From NCBI GenBank assembly GCA_027578915.1, contig JANBTT010000066.1, positions 26,580 to 90,579 on the forward strand: a DNA stretch of 64,000 nucleotides. The letters are read 5' to 3'. The translations under genes and the position numbers were made by a program. Positions 41,387 to 51,071 of this stretch are shown here, in pieces. Under the pieces are notes generated by a model, which had not been told where the DNA came from, did not search any database, and was given only the letters and a program-made list of their open reading frames with translations. The first letter of the stretch is position 1. Every line of letters begins with the position of its first letter. Source of the DNA: Coemansia sp. RSA 1200. Taxonomy: Eukaryota > Kickxellomycota > Kickxellomycetes > Kickxellales > Kickxellaceae.

Positions 41387-41839
41387 ATGGCGCTTCCGGG
41401 TTACAAGAACTTCGAGGGAGAGGATTGGATTGACCCAACACCGCTTCCCAAGGAAATCCCACCAGTGGATGAGGTAGGGAGCACGGGAGCACCGCTGAAA
41501 TCGGCGTCGTTTTTCATTGGCACGCACTGCAAAGAGTACAACGAGGACTTTATGCTCTGCAAGGACGAGACACGCGATCCCAAGCACTGCCTCCTGGAGG
41601 GCCGCAAGGTGACCCGGTGCGCGGTGGATGCGCTGCAGAAGATACAGTCGCAGTGTCTGGGGGAGTTCAGGGCGCACTGGAATTGCCTGGACTATAAGAA
41701 TCAGGAGTTCGGCCGCTGCCGTGAGCAGGAGAAACCGCTCAACGACTGCTTGTTCAAGGCGTTTGGCTGGAAGAAGAGCGTCCCTGGCGCTCCCGCCAAC
41801 AAGCCCCAGATCCACGAGAGAGTCCCGTTGACTCAGTAA
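41387..41839 (+). CDS. NDUFA8, accessory subunit of mitochondrial complex I
   Basis: A 150-residue protein with four perfectly spaced C-x9-C pairs: C48/C58, C68/C78, C90/C100 and C111/C121. This quadruple C-x9-C layout and the 'HWNCLDYKNQEFGRCREQEKPLNDC'-like tail (key residues C100, C111, C121) are the NDUFA8/PGIV signature. It sits in the intermembrane-space face of complex I and is imported by the Mia40 disulfide-relay system. Its presence means the organism retains proton-pumping complex I, unlike budding yeast. Single exon, start follows an A-rich 'aaaaacATGG' context. Confidence 0.95.
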   Translation: MALPGYKNFEGEDWIDPTPLPKEIPPVDEVGSTGAPLKSASFFIGTHCKEYNEDFMLCKDETRDPKHCLLEGRKVTRCAVDALQKIQSQCLGEFRAHWNCLDYKNQEFGRCREQEKPLNDCLFKAFGWKKSVPGAPANKPQIHERVPLTQ

Positions 41840-42159
41840 ATCCCTTTCTTTCTTCTTCTTCTGTCCTACTTTTTTCTTTCTTTCATTTCACGTCTTCTAC
41901 TGTTTGTTTTGTATGTGTATGTGTTCTCTGGGAAAGAGAGAAAGGGGTAAAAAAAATACGATGCAATAAATATGCTAAAAACAGTCTTGTTCTGCGGCTC
42001 TGGATGAGCCATTAAAGCGCTTCCCATATTATCGCCATTATTGCTTCTTCATTCGAAGCTGAACGTAAAACGATATCCCATGTGTCCTTTTTCATTCCGT
42101 ATTCTGATCTGCCTCTACACTATCTTTAGCCGCTCTCACCTGTTTTCATTCATTCAATA
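41840..42159. other. Intergenic region upstream of SND2
   Basis: AT- and CT-rich. No gene seen. Confidence 0.5.
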
Positions 42160-42850
42160 ATGGTATGTCCGTTTTTATATTATTTCGTTCCATGTAACAA
42201 CAACAACAACAACACCCACTCGCACATTCCCAGGCTGCTTCCACACAGCAACTAACTAACTAACTAACTAACCAACTTATCCCACTGTTAAATGCAATGA
42301 AAAAGGGATGTAGGCCAACCAGTCAGCCAAGCGCATCGTGCAGGAGAATGCGGCGCGGATATCGGTGCTGCAAAAAGTGTACATCGGGGTCAACCTAGTG
42401 TACATAGTGGTACGGTTTCTCCTGCAGTACACCAGTCTCGGCTGGAAGGAGTTTCTAATGTACGCGGCAACGTTTGGGCTCGAGACGTTCATCTACGTTA
42501 ATCTGTACCAGGTATCGCGGCCTCGGTACGATCCCGGCGGTATCCTGGTGGACGCCGGCACCGATCTGAGTCAGCCGGGCCTGGTCTCGTATATGTTCGA
42601 TTATCTCTATGTCTCCTGGTTCGTCCATCTCCTGAGCCTGGTCACTCGCTGGGCTTGGCTTCTGTACCTTGCTATACCCATCTACCTGGTTGTCACGTTT
42701 GGTCCGTATCTGCGCCAGTTTATCCCGTCGTTGGCGGGCCAGCAGGGTGGAGGCGGTGGTGATGAGGCCCAGCTGTCTGAAAAGGAAAAGAAGAAGAGGG
42801 AAAAGAAGGAGCGCAAGAAGCAGCAGCCCCGCGTAAAGTACGTGAACTGA
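42160..42850 (+). CDS. SND2: SND2/TMEM208 ER-targeting membrane protein, two exons (start codon alone in exon 1)
   Basis: Exon 2 (42314-42850) begins in frame at 'gccaaccagtcagccaagcg', which translates to ANQSAKRIVQENAARI, the conserved SND2/TMEM208 N-terminus, directly after an AG. The only missing residue is the initiator Met. Upstream at 42160 an ATG is followed at once by GTATGT, so exon 1 coding is just the ATG, and the intron is 42163-42313. The 179-residue product has several hydrophobic segments ('LQKVYIGVNLVYIVVRFLLQ', 'EFLMYAATFGLETFIYVNLY', 'FVHLLSLVTRWAWLLYLAIP', continuing 'IYLVVTF') and a basic tail (KKREKKERKKQQ). SND2 directs tail- and internal-signal proteins to the ER independently of SRP. 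An in-frame ATG at 42338 would truncate the conserved N-terminus. Confidence 0.85.
42250..42273 (+). repeat. (AACT)n microsatellite in the SND2 intron
   Basis: Five to six copies of AACT lie shortly before the intron's 3' splice site. Confidence 0.9.
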
Positions 42851-43014
42851 AAGGAAAGGAAAGAAAGGTCTTTGCTATTTCTTCAGGTTATTAGCTACTT
42901 ACCATTTCCCAAATATAAAAACTATTTCAACAATATATAAAGACAAAGAGTGACAACCAAAAAAAACAAAACAAAACCTTTCCTTACGAGCAAGTTCCAA
43001 CCGAACAGTCGTGA

Positions 43015-45924
43015 TCAAGTGGAGTACGTTTCCTGGAACCGGATCAACCGCCACACAAGATCCTCCATTATCGAGCGCGTCGATCGGGGCCGCTTTGGCT
43101 GGTTGTGATCTCTCTTGAGCGCTGTATCACCAGTCTCACCACCATCGTACCCGTCCTCGTCGGGCCAATTGGCAGGATCAATCGGCGTTGTTGGGGCCTC
43201 CGAGACTTGGCGCGACGCAGGTCGATTCTCCTCCATAAGGTCATCGTTATTGGCACCGCCATCGCTGTTGCATTTTTCATCCAGGGGCTCGATCCAGCTC
43301 TGCGCCTCATGCTCGTACTCTGACTGCATCTTGCCCAGCCACTCCAGAAGCTGCTTTGCGCGACGGTTGAGCTCAAACACGCTGGTCTTGTTGTGCGGAT
43401 ACCGGATCTTGCACATTGTCTCGGTATCCGCTGACGAGTACATGGGCTGACCGCTATTGTTCAGCAGATGCGACGGAATGACAATAGGATTTCCATCAAT
43501 GTCGGTTGTCTCCAGCGGCGGAAACTTGTGCTTGGGCTGTCTGCTATGGGTATGGCTATTTCCATTACCAGTCGTGTTGTTGTCGTCCTCGTCCTCCTGC
43601 ATCTGGTCCTCGCTTATATGATGCCCAGCCGCTCCTCCAGGCTTGCCGATTTCATCGTACGCACTCTCGCTATCGTTTGCACCGTATGTGTCAAACGCCG
43701 AGGCACAACCGCTGACATCCGCGCTCTTTCCCTTACTATCGGCAAGTGCAGTCGCCGAGCTGCTGGCAGCCCGTCCTCTATGTCTCTCCAGCCCCACATC
43801 CCCGCCAGACAAGCCAAACACGCTGCCATTACCAAGGTACGGGGAATTCGTGGCAGAAACTGTCATCCTCTTATGCTTTGCCGCACCGATCCTACTCGAT
43901 CCGCCGCCGCCACCACCAGTGCGTCTCCGCTTCGAGGTGCGCTCGGGTTTAATCGAGGTGCCAGTATCCGTTTGTGAGTCAACACCAATGCCGCCGTTGT
44001 CCGGATCGTCATACAGCAACGACTGCAGGGTCGGCGAAGGAGAACGCGAGCCAAGGCGCGGCGAACCAGGCACGCTTTTACCGCGCCGCTTACTACCACC
44101 ACTGCCACTACCACTACCAATGCTGCCCGTAGAAAACCCCTGTTTCAGCGACTGTCGTGTGGGCGACACCATCGCAGCTAACCCATTTCTACCAGCATCG
44201 CCGGTGTTATTCGACTTGACCACAGTGGAAACCGACCGCGTACGCGATTTAGGCGTACGCGATTTGGCCCGCCCGTCCCGCGGTGTCGTTTCATTTATTC
44301 GAGCGCCCAGCATACGAGCTACCACATCTTCCGACGCGTAGTATGGATCATCGACTCCGTTGCCAAGCACGCTATCGTCCTCCATACCGCTGCTTTCGTT
44401 GCCGTCGGCCTCACCACTTTCGCCCAAATACGTTGGGAGCAGCCCGTCCGTGCTATTGCTGCCACGTCTAGACGGAGACATAATCGCCACAGAGCGGTCA
44501 GCAGCTGTTGCTTTCCGCTGTTTGCTACCGCCTGTGGTATTTCCTGAAGAAACCGACGACCGCTTGGACTTTTGGCCTCTCTGTGAGCCAGAAAGACCCT
44601 GTCGTTGCGATCTACTCTTAGCTGTGCGGTTCCCACTCGAACCATTACTATCGTCATCAATATCGCTGTTCCTGTTGTCATCTCCGTCCTCATTCCCACC
44701 GGTGCCAGCGCCGGATCTGGATGCACCGGCAGCCCTGGAGCCCCTCGCATACTCGTGGTCGCTGTCTCCGGCATCTGGATCATCTTCATCGTCGTCCTCA
44801 TTTTCACCAGCACTCCGGTTCCAGTCAGCACGCTGCGATTGGCGTCTCGCTTTTTTCCTGTTCCTCTGCGTGGATCTAGGCGTACTCGACGGTGTGCCGC
44901 CATTAGGCTTCCTGGCCTGTTTCTTAGGCGTCTTACGGCCGCCGCCGCCAGCAGAGGGCGGACCTAATGACGATGCAGCAGCCACCGATGCAGCAATAGC
45001 AGCCGCCGCTGCTGCCGACCGATACTCCTCACGGGCAGTCATTTTGGCGACAGCCATAACCGCAGATCGACGCATCATAGTCGACGTGCCCAGTGCACTA
45101 GCCTCTGCAAGTACCAGGGTACGTGGTCGCGAATTGATGTAGGGATGGTCTTCAGGCCGACACTTCTCGCAGTAGTATTTGTCTGGTATGTGGGCTTCGT
45201 CACGGATACCCATGCACAGCGTGTGTTGCCATACTTGGCATATTTCGCACTCGATCATTAGCTCGCCATCGTTGCGCTCGCCACATACACAACGAACTAC
45301 TCCGTCGTCGCCGTCTTCTTCGTCATCATCGTCTTCTTCTTCGTCGTCGTCGTCGTCTTCGTCGCTATTGCCATCGTCTTCATCGGCATCGGCATCGCCA
45401 GCTTCCTCGTCTTCTTTTTCTTTGCCTCCATCTACGCTGTCGTTAGTCGGTGGGATGGTCGGTTTCTGGTCCTCTGCACCATTGCTGCTCCTGGAATTGC
45501 TGTTGCCGCCATTGCCATTGTCGTTGGCGCTCCTAAAGCTCCGCGAGTCCTTCCGTTCTTGTGAGCTGCCCATCTCCATAGAACTCACAACCATTTGACG
45601 CACACACGCCTGATAGTCAACACGGATAGCAGGTGTATAGTGCGCGTAACAGCAGTTTGCAGTACGATTTCCAGCAAGTATTGAGTCGGAAATGGGTCTG
45701 CAAGCAGTGGTGGTGCGGAAGGAAGAACATCGACCGTGGCGGTGGTTGCGTCTAGTGGGATCAGGTGGTGCTACACCATTTGTGCTCAGCAGGGTGTTTT
45801 CCGCCCGCTTGAAAAGACTGGTAAAGAACGGGTGATTATCGGTATTTCTGCTGTTGCTGTAGGATTCGGCTTTGGTGACACTCTGTTCCCAAAAGGGTGT
45901 CTCAAGTAGGAGCATGTTTAACAC
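43015..45924 (-). CDS. PHD-finger chromatin protein, Cti6-like (Rpd3L complex)
   Basis: Up to 969 residues. The PHD finger is complete: 'RCVCGERNDGELMIECEICQ' then 'VWQHTLCMGIRDEAHIPDKY' and 'YCEKC'. It is preceded by a strongly acidic Asp/Glu stretch and followed by a long, low-complexity, Ser/Gly/Asp-rich region. The C-terminus has a conserved block 'ETMCKIRYPHNKTSVFELNR' then 'RAKQLLEWLGKMQSEYEHEA', which resembles the C-terminal region of fungal Cti6. In yeast Cti6 reads H3K4 methylation for the Rpd3L deacetylase. The start is uncertain: ATGs at 45924, 45594 and 45579 are in frame, and the region before 45594 looks less conserved than the PHD part. The function is inferred from family resemblance. 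Confidence 0.72.
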   Translation of the reverse strand: MLNMLLLETPFWEQSVTKAESYSNSRNTDNHPFFTSLFKRAENTLLSTNGVAPPDPTRRNHRHGRCSSFRTTTACRPISDSILAGNRTANCCYAHYTPAIRVDYQACVRQMVVSSMEMGSSQERKDSRSFRSANDNGNGGNSNSRSSNGAEDQKPTIPPTNDSVDGGKEKEDEEAGDADADEDDGNSDEDDDDDEEEDDDDEEDGDDGVVRCVCGERNDGELMIECEICQVWQHTLCMGIRDEAHIPDKYYCEKCRPEDHPYINSRPRTLVLAEASALGTSTMMRRSAVMAVAKMTAREEYRSAAAAAAIAASVAAASSLGPPSAGGGGRKTPKKQARKPNGGTPSSTPRSTQRNRKKARRQSQRADWNRSAGENEDDDEDDPDAGDSDHEYARGSRAAGASRSGAGTGGNEDGDDNRNSDIDDDSNGSSGNRTAKSRSQRQGLSGSQRGQKSKRSSVSSGNTTGGSKQRKATAADRSVAIMSPSRRGSNSTDGLLPTYLGESGEADGNESSGMEDDSVLGNGVDDPYYASEDVVARMLGARINETTPRDGRAKSRTPKSRTRSVSTVVKSNNTGDAGRNGLAAMVSPTRQSLKQGFSTGSIGSGSGSGGSKRRGKSVPGSPRLGSRSPSPTLQSLLYDDPDNGGIGVDSQTDTGTSIKPERTSKRRRTGGGGGGSSRIGAAKHKRMTVSATNSPYLGNGSVFGLSGGDVGLERHRGRAASSSATALADSKGKSADVSGCASAFDTYGANDSESAYDEIGKPGGAAGHHISEDQMQEDEDDNNTTGNGNSHTHSRQPKHKFPPLETTDIDGNPIVIPSHLLNNSGQPMYSSADTETMCKIRYPHNKTSVFELNRRAKQLLEWLGKMQSEYEHEAQSWIEPLDEKCNSDGGANNDDLMEENRPASRQVSEAPTTPIDPANWPDEDGYDGGETGDTALKRDHNQPKRPRSTRSIMEDLVWRLIRFQETYST

Positions 45925-46681
45925 AATGTGTATGAGTGAGTGAGTGAGGGTGAATTTGTGTTCTCACTCCGTCTCAGCCAAAGAACAAGGTATGGTAATG
46001 GTGGAAAGAAGGCAGAAAATGAGAGAAATGGAACAAGAGACGGAGCGAATGCCGGGGGACACTGTGTAAAGAGATAAACTAGATAATAGACAAAAAACAG
46101 TTGGCAAGTTGATGCTGTTGTTGTTGGTTGGTTGGTTGCGTCTTCTTTGGCAAAGGGTACAATATACAGGGCAGACAAGAGCAGAAAGATAGGACCAAGA
46201 ACCAAGCGTTATGAAAAGAAAATGAATAATGAATGATAACAAAAATAAAAAAGTTTTCTTCTCCAACAACAAAAAGTAAAAGAAAAGCAAGGTTTCAAGA
46301 GAAGGGAAAAAGGGGGAGGAGAAAGGAGGGAGAAAGTTTTTTATTTTCTTTTGATAAAAAACTGTAGCGGGTTTGTTATGCTGAGTCGAGGCAGCCCACA
46401 GCTAACAAGCACACAAAGCGCGTTCAAGCGGAGCGACGGAAGAAAAATAACCGGGCATCATCTCCCCTGCCTTTTTTTACACACATGTCTTGGATGGAAA
46501 AGGAGCAAAACGTCTTTTCGCTGCTTTGTCACGACAGTAGCGCATGGAAAGAAAAGATGAGGACAAATCAGATTCCCCGATCCACTTACACCTTGAAAGC
46601 AAGCCAGGGAGGAAAGGTAAAAACAGCAGCCTCGCTGATCCTTGGATTCTTTATCCACTTCGTCAAGGACGGACAAAACCC
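45925..46681. other. Intergenic region
   Basis: AT-rich, with A-rich runs near 46230-46350. No gene seen. Confidence 0.5.
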
Positions 46682-47680
46682 CTAGCGCATTCTCCGGATA
46701 TGCGGACGGAGTCGCACCCAGTAGTATCCCAGCGCAGCCAGTGCGCCGCCGAGATGGCCAGCACCGTCGACCCGCGTGCTTTTGGCCTGCATGACACGCC
46801 AGAGATCCCAGGCAATAAAGCCAGTAGCAGCCATCCAGGCGCGCACAGGAACAATAAAGAACAGCAGCAGCTCGGCCTGCGGAAACAGGCAGGCAAACAA
46901 CGTGGTAGTGCCTACAACCGACGTCGATGCGCCGAGCGCCATCTGTCCGGCGGTCGTGCTGTCGCCGGTCGTGTAGGGGAGAACGAGTCCGCGGATCAGC
47001 AGACTAGCAGCGTTTCCAATGACTGCTGCGCCCAGATAGAAGCCAACAAACCGCCTGGTTCCCAGGATGCGCGCAATATCGGCGCCAAACTGGTGCAGCA
47101 CAAACATATTGACCAGCAAGTGCATTGGCTCGATGTGCGAGAACGCCGCCGTCACAAGCGTCCACACCCGTCCCTCTCTAATAGACTGGAGATTAATGGT
47201 GAAGTTACTTGCCATCCACCTGTACTTGCTGAGATCGCCAAAGCTCTTGGCCTTGCCGTTTGCGTCTATCCACATCACAAACACCAGGCCGTTGATTCCA
47301 ATGATCGTGTAGATGCAGGCCTCGGGCGTCAGCCTCCATCCTCTTCTCTCTCCGTAGTTTGCGTTAGTGTACTGGTCCCACCGCGCCCCTCGCCACTGCT
47401 GTCCGCCACGCAGCCGCGTCTGCACTTGCTTTCCCGTCCACAGCGAACTGCGTGTTGCTGCTGCGCTCATTGCGTCTCTTCCTACCAGCGCCCGTGTTGA
47501 CATCCAGCGACTGCCTTCCACTAGATTCTGTGTCTGTGGCCCCCATTGCTGCTGCTGTGGGAATCCCGCCAGTCGCTTGCTGCCTCTGCATGTCGTCCTC
47601 AAGAGCGGCGAGCGTGTCCCTACCGTGCAGAACAAGGAGCCCGATTTGGAGGCAAGGCCCGTAGAGAAGAGCCGTAGCAT
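46682..47680 (-). CDS. Mitochondrial rhomboid protease
   Basis: A 332-residue protein. Its first 100 residues are Arg/Ser-rich with few acids, as for a mitochondrial presequence. The rhomboid fold has 'FSHIEPMHLLVNMFVLHQFG' (H187, N191), the catalytic Ser in 'GASTSVVG' (G250-A251-S252), and the catalytic His H309 in 'DGAGHLGG'. The H-x3-N and GxS...H pattern supports an active serine intramembrane protease. Mitochondrial rhomboids (yeast Pcp1, human PARL) process inner-membrane proteins such as dynamin-related GTPases and Ccp1; whether this is Pcp1 or another mitochondrial rhomboid is not settled. Confidence 0.9.
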   Translation of the reverse strand: MLRLFSTGLASKSGSLFCTVGTRSPLLRTTCRGSKRLAGFPQQQQWGPQTQNLVEGSRWMSTRALVGRDAMSAAATRSSLWTGKQVQTRLRGGQQWRGARWDQYTNANYGERRGWRLTPEACIYTIIGINGLVFVMWIDANGKAKSFGDLSKYRWMASNFTINLQSIREGRVWTLVTAAFSHIEPMHLLVNMFVLHQFGADIARILGTRRFVGFYLGAAVIGNAASLLIRGLVLPYTTGDSTTAGQMALGASTSVVGTTTLFACLFPQAELLLFFIVPVRAWMAATGFIAWDLWRVMQAKSTRVDGAGHLGGALAALGYYWVRLRPHIRRMR

Positions 47681-47772
47681 TTATATTTATATATCTATTT
47701 TAATTTTGGTAAGAGGTGTGGCTGTCAAATTGAACCGATTAGAACAAGAGCATATTAATTAGTATGAAAGAA

Positions 47773-47809
47773 GGAAATTGAAATTGAAATTGAAATTGAA
47801 ACTGAAACC
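47773..47809 (+). repeat. (GAAATT)n tandem repeat
   Basis: About five copies of the hexamer, the last one diverged to GAAACT/GAAACC. Confidence 0.85.
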
Positions 47810-48067
47810 AGAGTCAAAATTTTTCATGTTTTTCCACAACAAAATAAAATGGGCATGAAGCTATTTTGGTGGGATTATAGAAAAGGCCATCATCCGCTGT
47901 GATCCAAAGCGTGAAGATTGCGCTTCATGCAGATCCTCCCTTTGTCCACAGATAAAAGACTAAGACTATTAGAATCTAAACAGAGTAGGACTCGGAGTTA
48001 ACGGGATACTTACAGCTACATGTTTCACTTCTTGATGAAACGTAAGGAACCTCTATATTCTCTCATC

Positions 48068-48071
48068 AAAA
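48068..48071 (-). terminator. RNA polymerase III terminator of the tRNA-Ser gene
   Basis: TTTT on the minus strand, three bases after the discriminator base. Confidence 0.8.
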
Positions 48072-48073
48072 GA

Positions 48074-48155
48074 AGTCAGCTACAGGATTCGAATCTGCGA
48101 AGGCATAGCCCAATAGATTTCTAGCCTACCGCCTTAACCGCTCGGCCAAGCTGAC
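48074..48155 (-). tRNA. tRNA-Ser (anticodon AGA)
   Basis: Read from 48155 down. The acceptor stem GTCAGCT/AGCTGAC is a perfect 7-bp match. The A box 'TTGGCCGAGCGG' is canonical, the anticodon loop CTAGAAA gives AGA (Ser), and a long variable arm (GGGC/GCCT stem) marks it as serine type. It carries two unusual bases: position 53 is A instead of the near-invariant G, leaving an A-C mismatch at the top of the T stem, and the discriminator base is T instead of the G usual for eukaryotic tRNA-Ser. A four-T terminator lies just downstream (48068-48071). It may be a functional variant or a decaying copy. Confidence 0.85.
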
Positions 48156-48473
48156 AGTGAAAAGCAAGCCAATCAGTGACTCTTGAGACTACTGTTTCCG
48201 TCACCTTCATTTTAATCATAATTAAATCAATTGGGATTCGATTACTGCATATTACAATTAAATCAAAGCCTAGCTTTGCTCTTTTTCATGTGGCATCTTC
48301 TTTTCTCTGTTTACATTTGTAGCGCCTGTTTTTGCTCCTTGCTTCTTCAGCAAGAGTGCGTTAGTGTGCAGAAGAAAATTTTTTTCCCATTTTTCGTCCA
48401 TGGACAGAAATAAAAGGCGCAACTGTGCTAATAACAAAAAAAAACGAAAACAACAAGAAACAAAATAAAAAGG

Positions 48474-49082
48474 ATGCGGTTGGTGACGAGCGTCTTTTTC
48501 CTCCTGTTCAGTCTGTTTTTCATAGTGCAGCTAAAGCCAGAAGAATCTCCTTGTCGTCACTACCACGCTCCCAGCACCACCGCATATTCGACCGTCTATC
48601 CGCACAACAACGCAATACCAGTAATGTCAGCCAACGAGGAACGCTCCTTCATTGCCGTCAAGCCCGACGGTGTTGAGCGCGGACTGGTGGGAGAGATCCT
48701 CCGCCGCTTCGAGGCCCGCGGGTTCAAGATCCTTGCTCTCCAGCTGATCCACCCAACCAAGGAGCTCCTGAGCGAGCACTACAAGGACCTTGCCGACAAG
48801 CCGTTCTTCCCCAAGCTCCTCGCCTACATGCAGTCGGGCCCCGTTGCCGCCTTCGTTATCCAGGGAAAGGGCGCCGTCAAGATCGGCCGCGCGATGCTTG
48901 GTGCTACCAACCCCCAGGACTCGGCTCCCGGCACTATCCGCGCTGACTTTGCTCTCGATATCGGCAAGAACGTGTGCCATGGTTCCGATTCCGTCGAGTC
49001 GGCGGAGCGCGAAATCGCCCTGTGGTTCCAGGACGGCGCAAAGACCTACTCGCGCTCGGTTGACGCTCTTATCTACGAGTAG
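48474..49082 (+). CDS. Nucleoside diphosphate kinase
   Basis: From the ATG at 48624 the product is 152 residues, the normal NDK length: MSANEERSFIAVKPDGVERG, then 'GRAMLGATNP' and the active histidine H119 in 'NVCHGSDSVESAEREI'. It transfers the gamma-phosphate of ATP to NDPs, keeping NTP pools balanced. The same frame is open back to an ATG at 48474, which adds 50 residues beginning with a hydrophobic stretch ('LVTSVFFLLFSLFFIVQL') like a signal peptide or membrane anchor. Both starts are possible; the conserved protein starts at 48624. Confidence 0.94.
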   Translation: MRLVTSVFFLLFSLFFIVQLKPEESPCRHYHAPSTTAYSTVYPHNNAIPVMSANEERSFIAVKPDGVERGLVGEILRRFEARGFKILALQLIHPTKELLSEHYKDLADKPFFPKLLAYMQSGPVAAFVIQGKGAVKIGRAMLGATNPQDSAPGTIRADFALDIGKNVCHGSDSVESAEREIALWFQDGAKTYSRSVDALIYE

Positions 49083-49554
49083 ATAGATTGCTTTTTCTTG
49101 CTGAAACCCAATCCTTCCTTCTCACTCTACGGATATGATAGAGGAGGCGGATCTTCTTTTAGAGCAGTTTGAATAAATGCCTCTTTTTTCCGCACTCGAT
49201 GAGCTTGTTCGTTCAGTGGCGACGGATGGTGTTTGTATTTTTTATCGCTTCAAGAACGATGCAAGAAGCTCTGCTGTTTGGGTCCCAGCTGATCCATCGA
49301 ATGTACTCAACCATAACATAAGCCTATCTCTGTTCTTGCCACCACGCACATCATGCGTATTTGCCATAATAACAAGACATACACATTCTCTTTTGTTTCC
49401 TTTTGTTTTTTATCGTCTGTTTTTTCTTTCTTCCTGAAGAGGGGGGCTCATCCATACAAACTACTACATAACCATCTATCTATCATTCTGTTATACACGG
49501 TAATACAAATACAGTGCTAGATACGCTCTGCCAAAACAAAGGAGGGGAGGAGCC
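49083..49554. other. Intergenic region
   Basis: AT-rich spacer between NDK and the RWD-domain gene. No gene seen. Confidence 0.5.
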
Positions 49555-50409
49555 ATGACGGACGACCACTACAAGGAGGAGCAGCAGAACGAGGTAGACA
49601 TTCTGCAATCGATCTACCCGACAGAGTTCGAGGAGATCGCCACAGACCCACAGTACAAGTTCTCCATCAAGATCCCCATCGACGACGACGGAGAGGACGA
49701 GATCCGCCCGTGTGTGGTAAAACTGGTAGTTGAATACACGCCAGCGTACCCTGACGAACTACCCGAGTTTGACCTCGTGCTTGCAGATGACGAAGATAAC
49801 GAGGAGGACGAGGATGACGAGGACGGTGGAAATAGTGGGCATGGTAATGGTGCCAGGCAGCAGCTGGGCGAGACCGATGCAACACTAAGTGAGCAGGATA
49901 TCGAGGACATGAAGGCAAAGGCCCGGGAGATGGCTGAGGAAACCCTTGGTATGGCCATGGTGTTCAGTATGGCCACCACGATCAAGGAGACATGCGCCGA
50001 CCGGCTTCGTGAAAAGACCAACGAGCTGAAGAGGATCCGCGAGCTGCGGATTCAGAAGGAGATCGAGGCCGAGCAGGCAAAGTTTGTTGGCACCCTGGTC
50101 ACCAGGGCCAACTTCCTTGAGTGGAAGGAAAAGTTCGACAAGGAAATGAGTGAGCGGAATCACCGGAACCAAGCCGACCAGACGACTGCCGCGGCTCGTC
50201 GTGGTCCCCCGGGCAGCAGCGGCGGTGCGTTGGCCGGTGCTGCTGGATCCAAGAAGGACGGAAAGCTTTCGGGGAGAGAGCTCTTTGAGCAGGACAGGGC
50301 GCTGGCGCAGTCGGATTCCAAGTTCATTACCGATGGCGATGTTTCCGTCGACGCCAGCCTGTTTGCCAAGGAGGAGGCCATTTCTGACGACGACGATGGC
50401 GATAATTAA
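49555..50409 (+). CDS. Gir2/RWDD1-type RWD-domain protein
   Basis: A 284-residue protein. The RWD domain at the N-terminus contains 'EVDILQSIYPTEFEEI' and the diagnostic 'YTPAYPDELPEFDL' (the YPxxxP turn). It is followed by an acidic stretch (DDEDNEEDEDDEDGG), a helical segment ('QAKFVGTLVTRANFLEWKEK'), and a tail ending in 'LFAKEEAISDDDDGDN'. Gir2/RWDD1 (DFRP2) proteins stabilise DRG-family GTPases and interact with the ribosome-associated Gcn1. The acidic linker inside the RWD-containing half is a Gir2-type feature. Single exon. Confidence 0.88.
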   Translation: MTDDHYKEEQQNEVDILQSIYPTEFEEIATDPQYKFSIKIPIDDDGEDEIRPCVVKLVVEYTPAYPDELPEFDLVLADDEDNEEDEDDEDGGNSGHGNGARQQLGETDATLSEQDIEDMKAKAREMAEETLGMAMVFSMATTIKETCADRLREKTNELKRIRELRIQKEIEAEQAKFVGTLVTRANFLEWKEKFDKEMSERNHRNQADQTTAAARRGPPGSSGGALAGAAGSKKDGKLSGRELFEQDRALAQSDSKFITDGDVSVDASLFAKEEAISDDDDGDN

Positions 50410-50844
50410 TAATATATCTTCTTAAATGGTTCTTTGCATTTCTCGGATATCAATACCAAACTTCTCTATGTGTTGTCTGTTTGTGGTTGTTCTTTGGATC
50501 TTTCACGTGTCTGGCATGGCATCTCACTTTTTTTAACCACTGATCCTCAAAAATTGAAATAGTAAAAAATAAGCGCTTTTCATTCGCTTATCCACAGCTC
50601 TTTTTCCTTTGTTATTTCACGCTAAAATATCTAGGCCCAAATGACTGGTCGGGTGGCAACTTCTTTCTTTCCTTTTCTTTTTTCCCACCCTTGTTTTTAC
50701 AATCTTTCTATTTATCTCATTGCTGCTGCTATTCTTCGACCTTGTAACTAACTAACCAACTTGTACCTTTACCATTATTATACGTGCCGTTCTATCTCTT
50801 TTACCCACCCGCTCCCCTCTAACAAACACAGTACAGCACAGACT
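50410..50844. other. Intergenic region
   Basis: AT-rich; upstream region of the bHLH gene. No gene seen. Confidence 0.5.
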
Positions 50845-51036
50845 ATGGACAGCATCAATCCCACGCTGCCGGAGGTATCGGCGCCCGGCATCGCCGACAG
50901 CCCAGCCAACCACCCGCTCTTTTCACTCGACTCTCCGGACCAGCAGCAGCCTGAGGAAGCAGAGAACAGAAAGACACAGCAGTCCGGCTCCACAAAAAGC
51001 AAAGGCAAAAACAAGAGCGAAGAAGGAAAAGGAACG

Positions 51037-51071
<35 letters not shown>

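Larger units (their letters stand above)
47681..48073. other. Intergenic region with short (GAAATT)n repeat
   Basis: AT-rich region between the rhomboid start and the tRNA gene. It includes four to five copies of a GAAATT-type unit (47773-47809). Confidence 0.6.
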
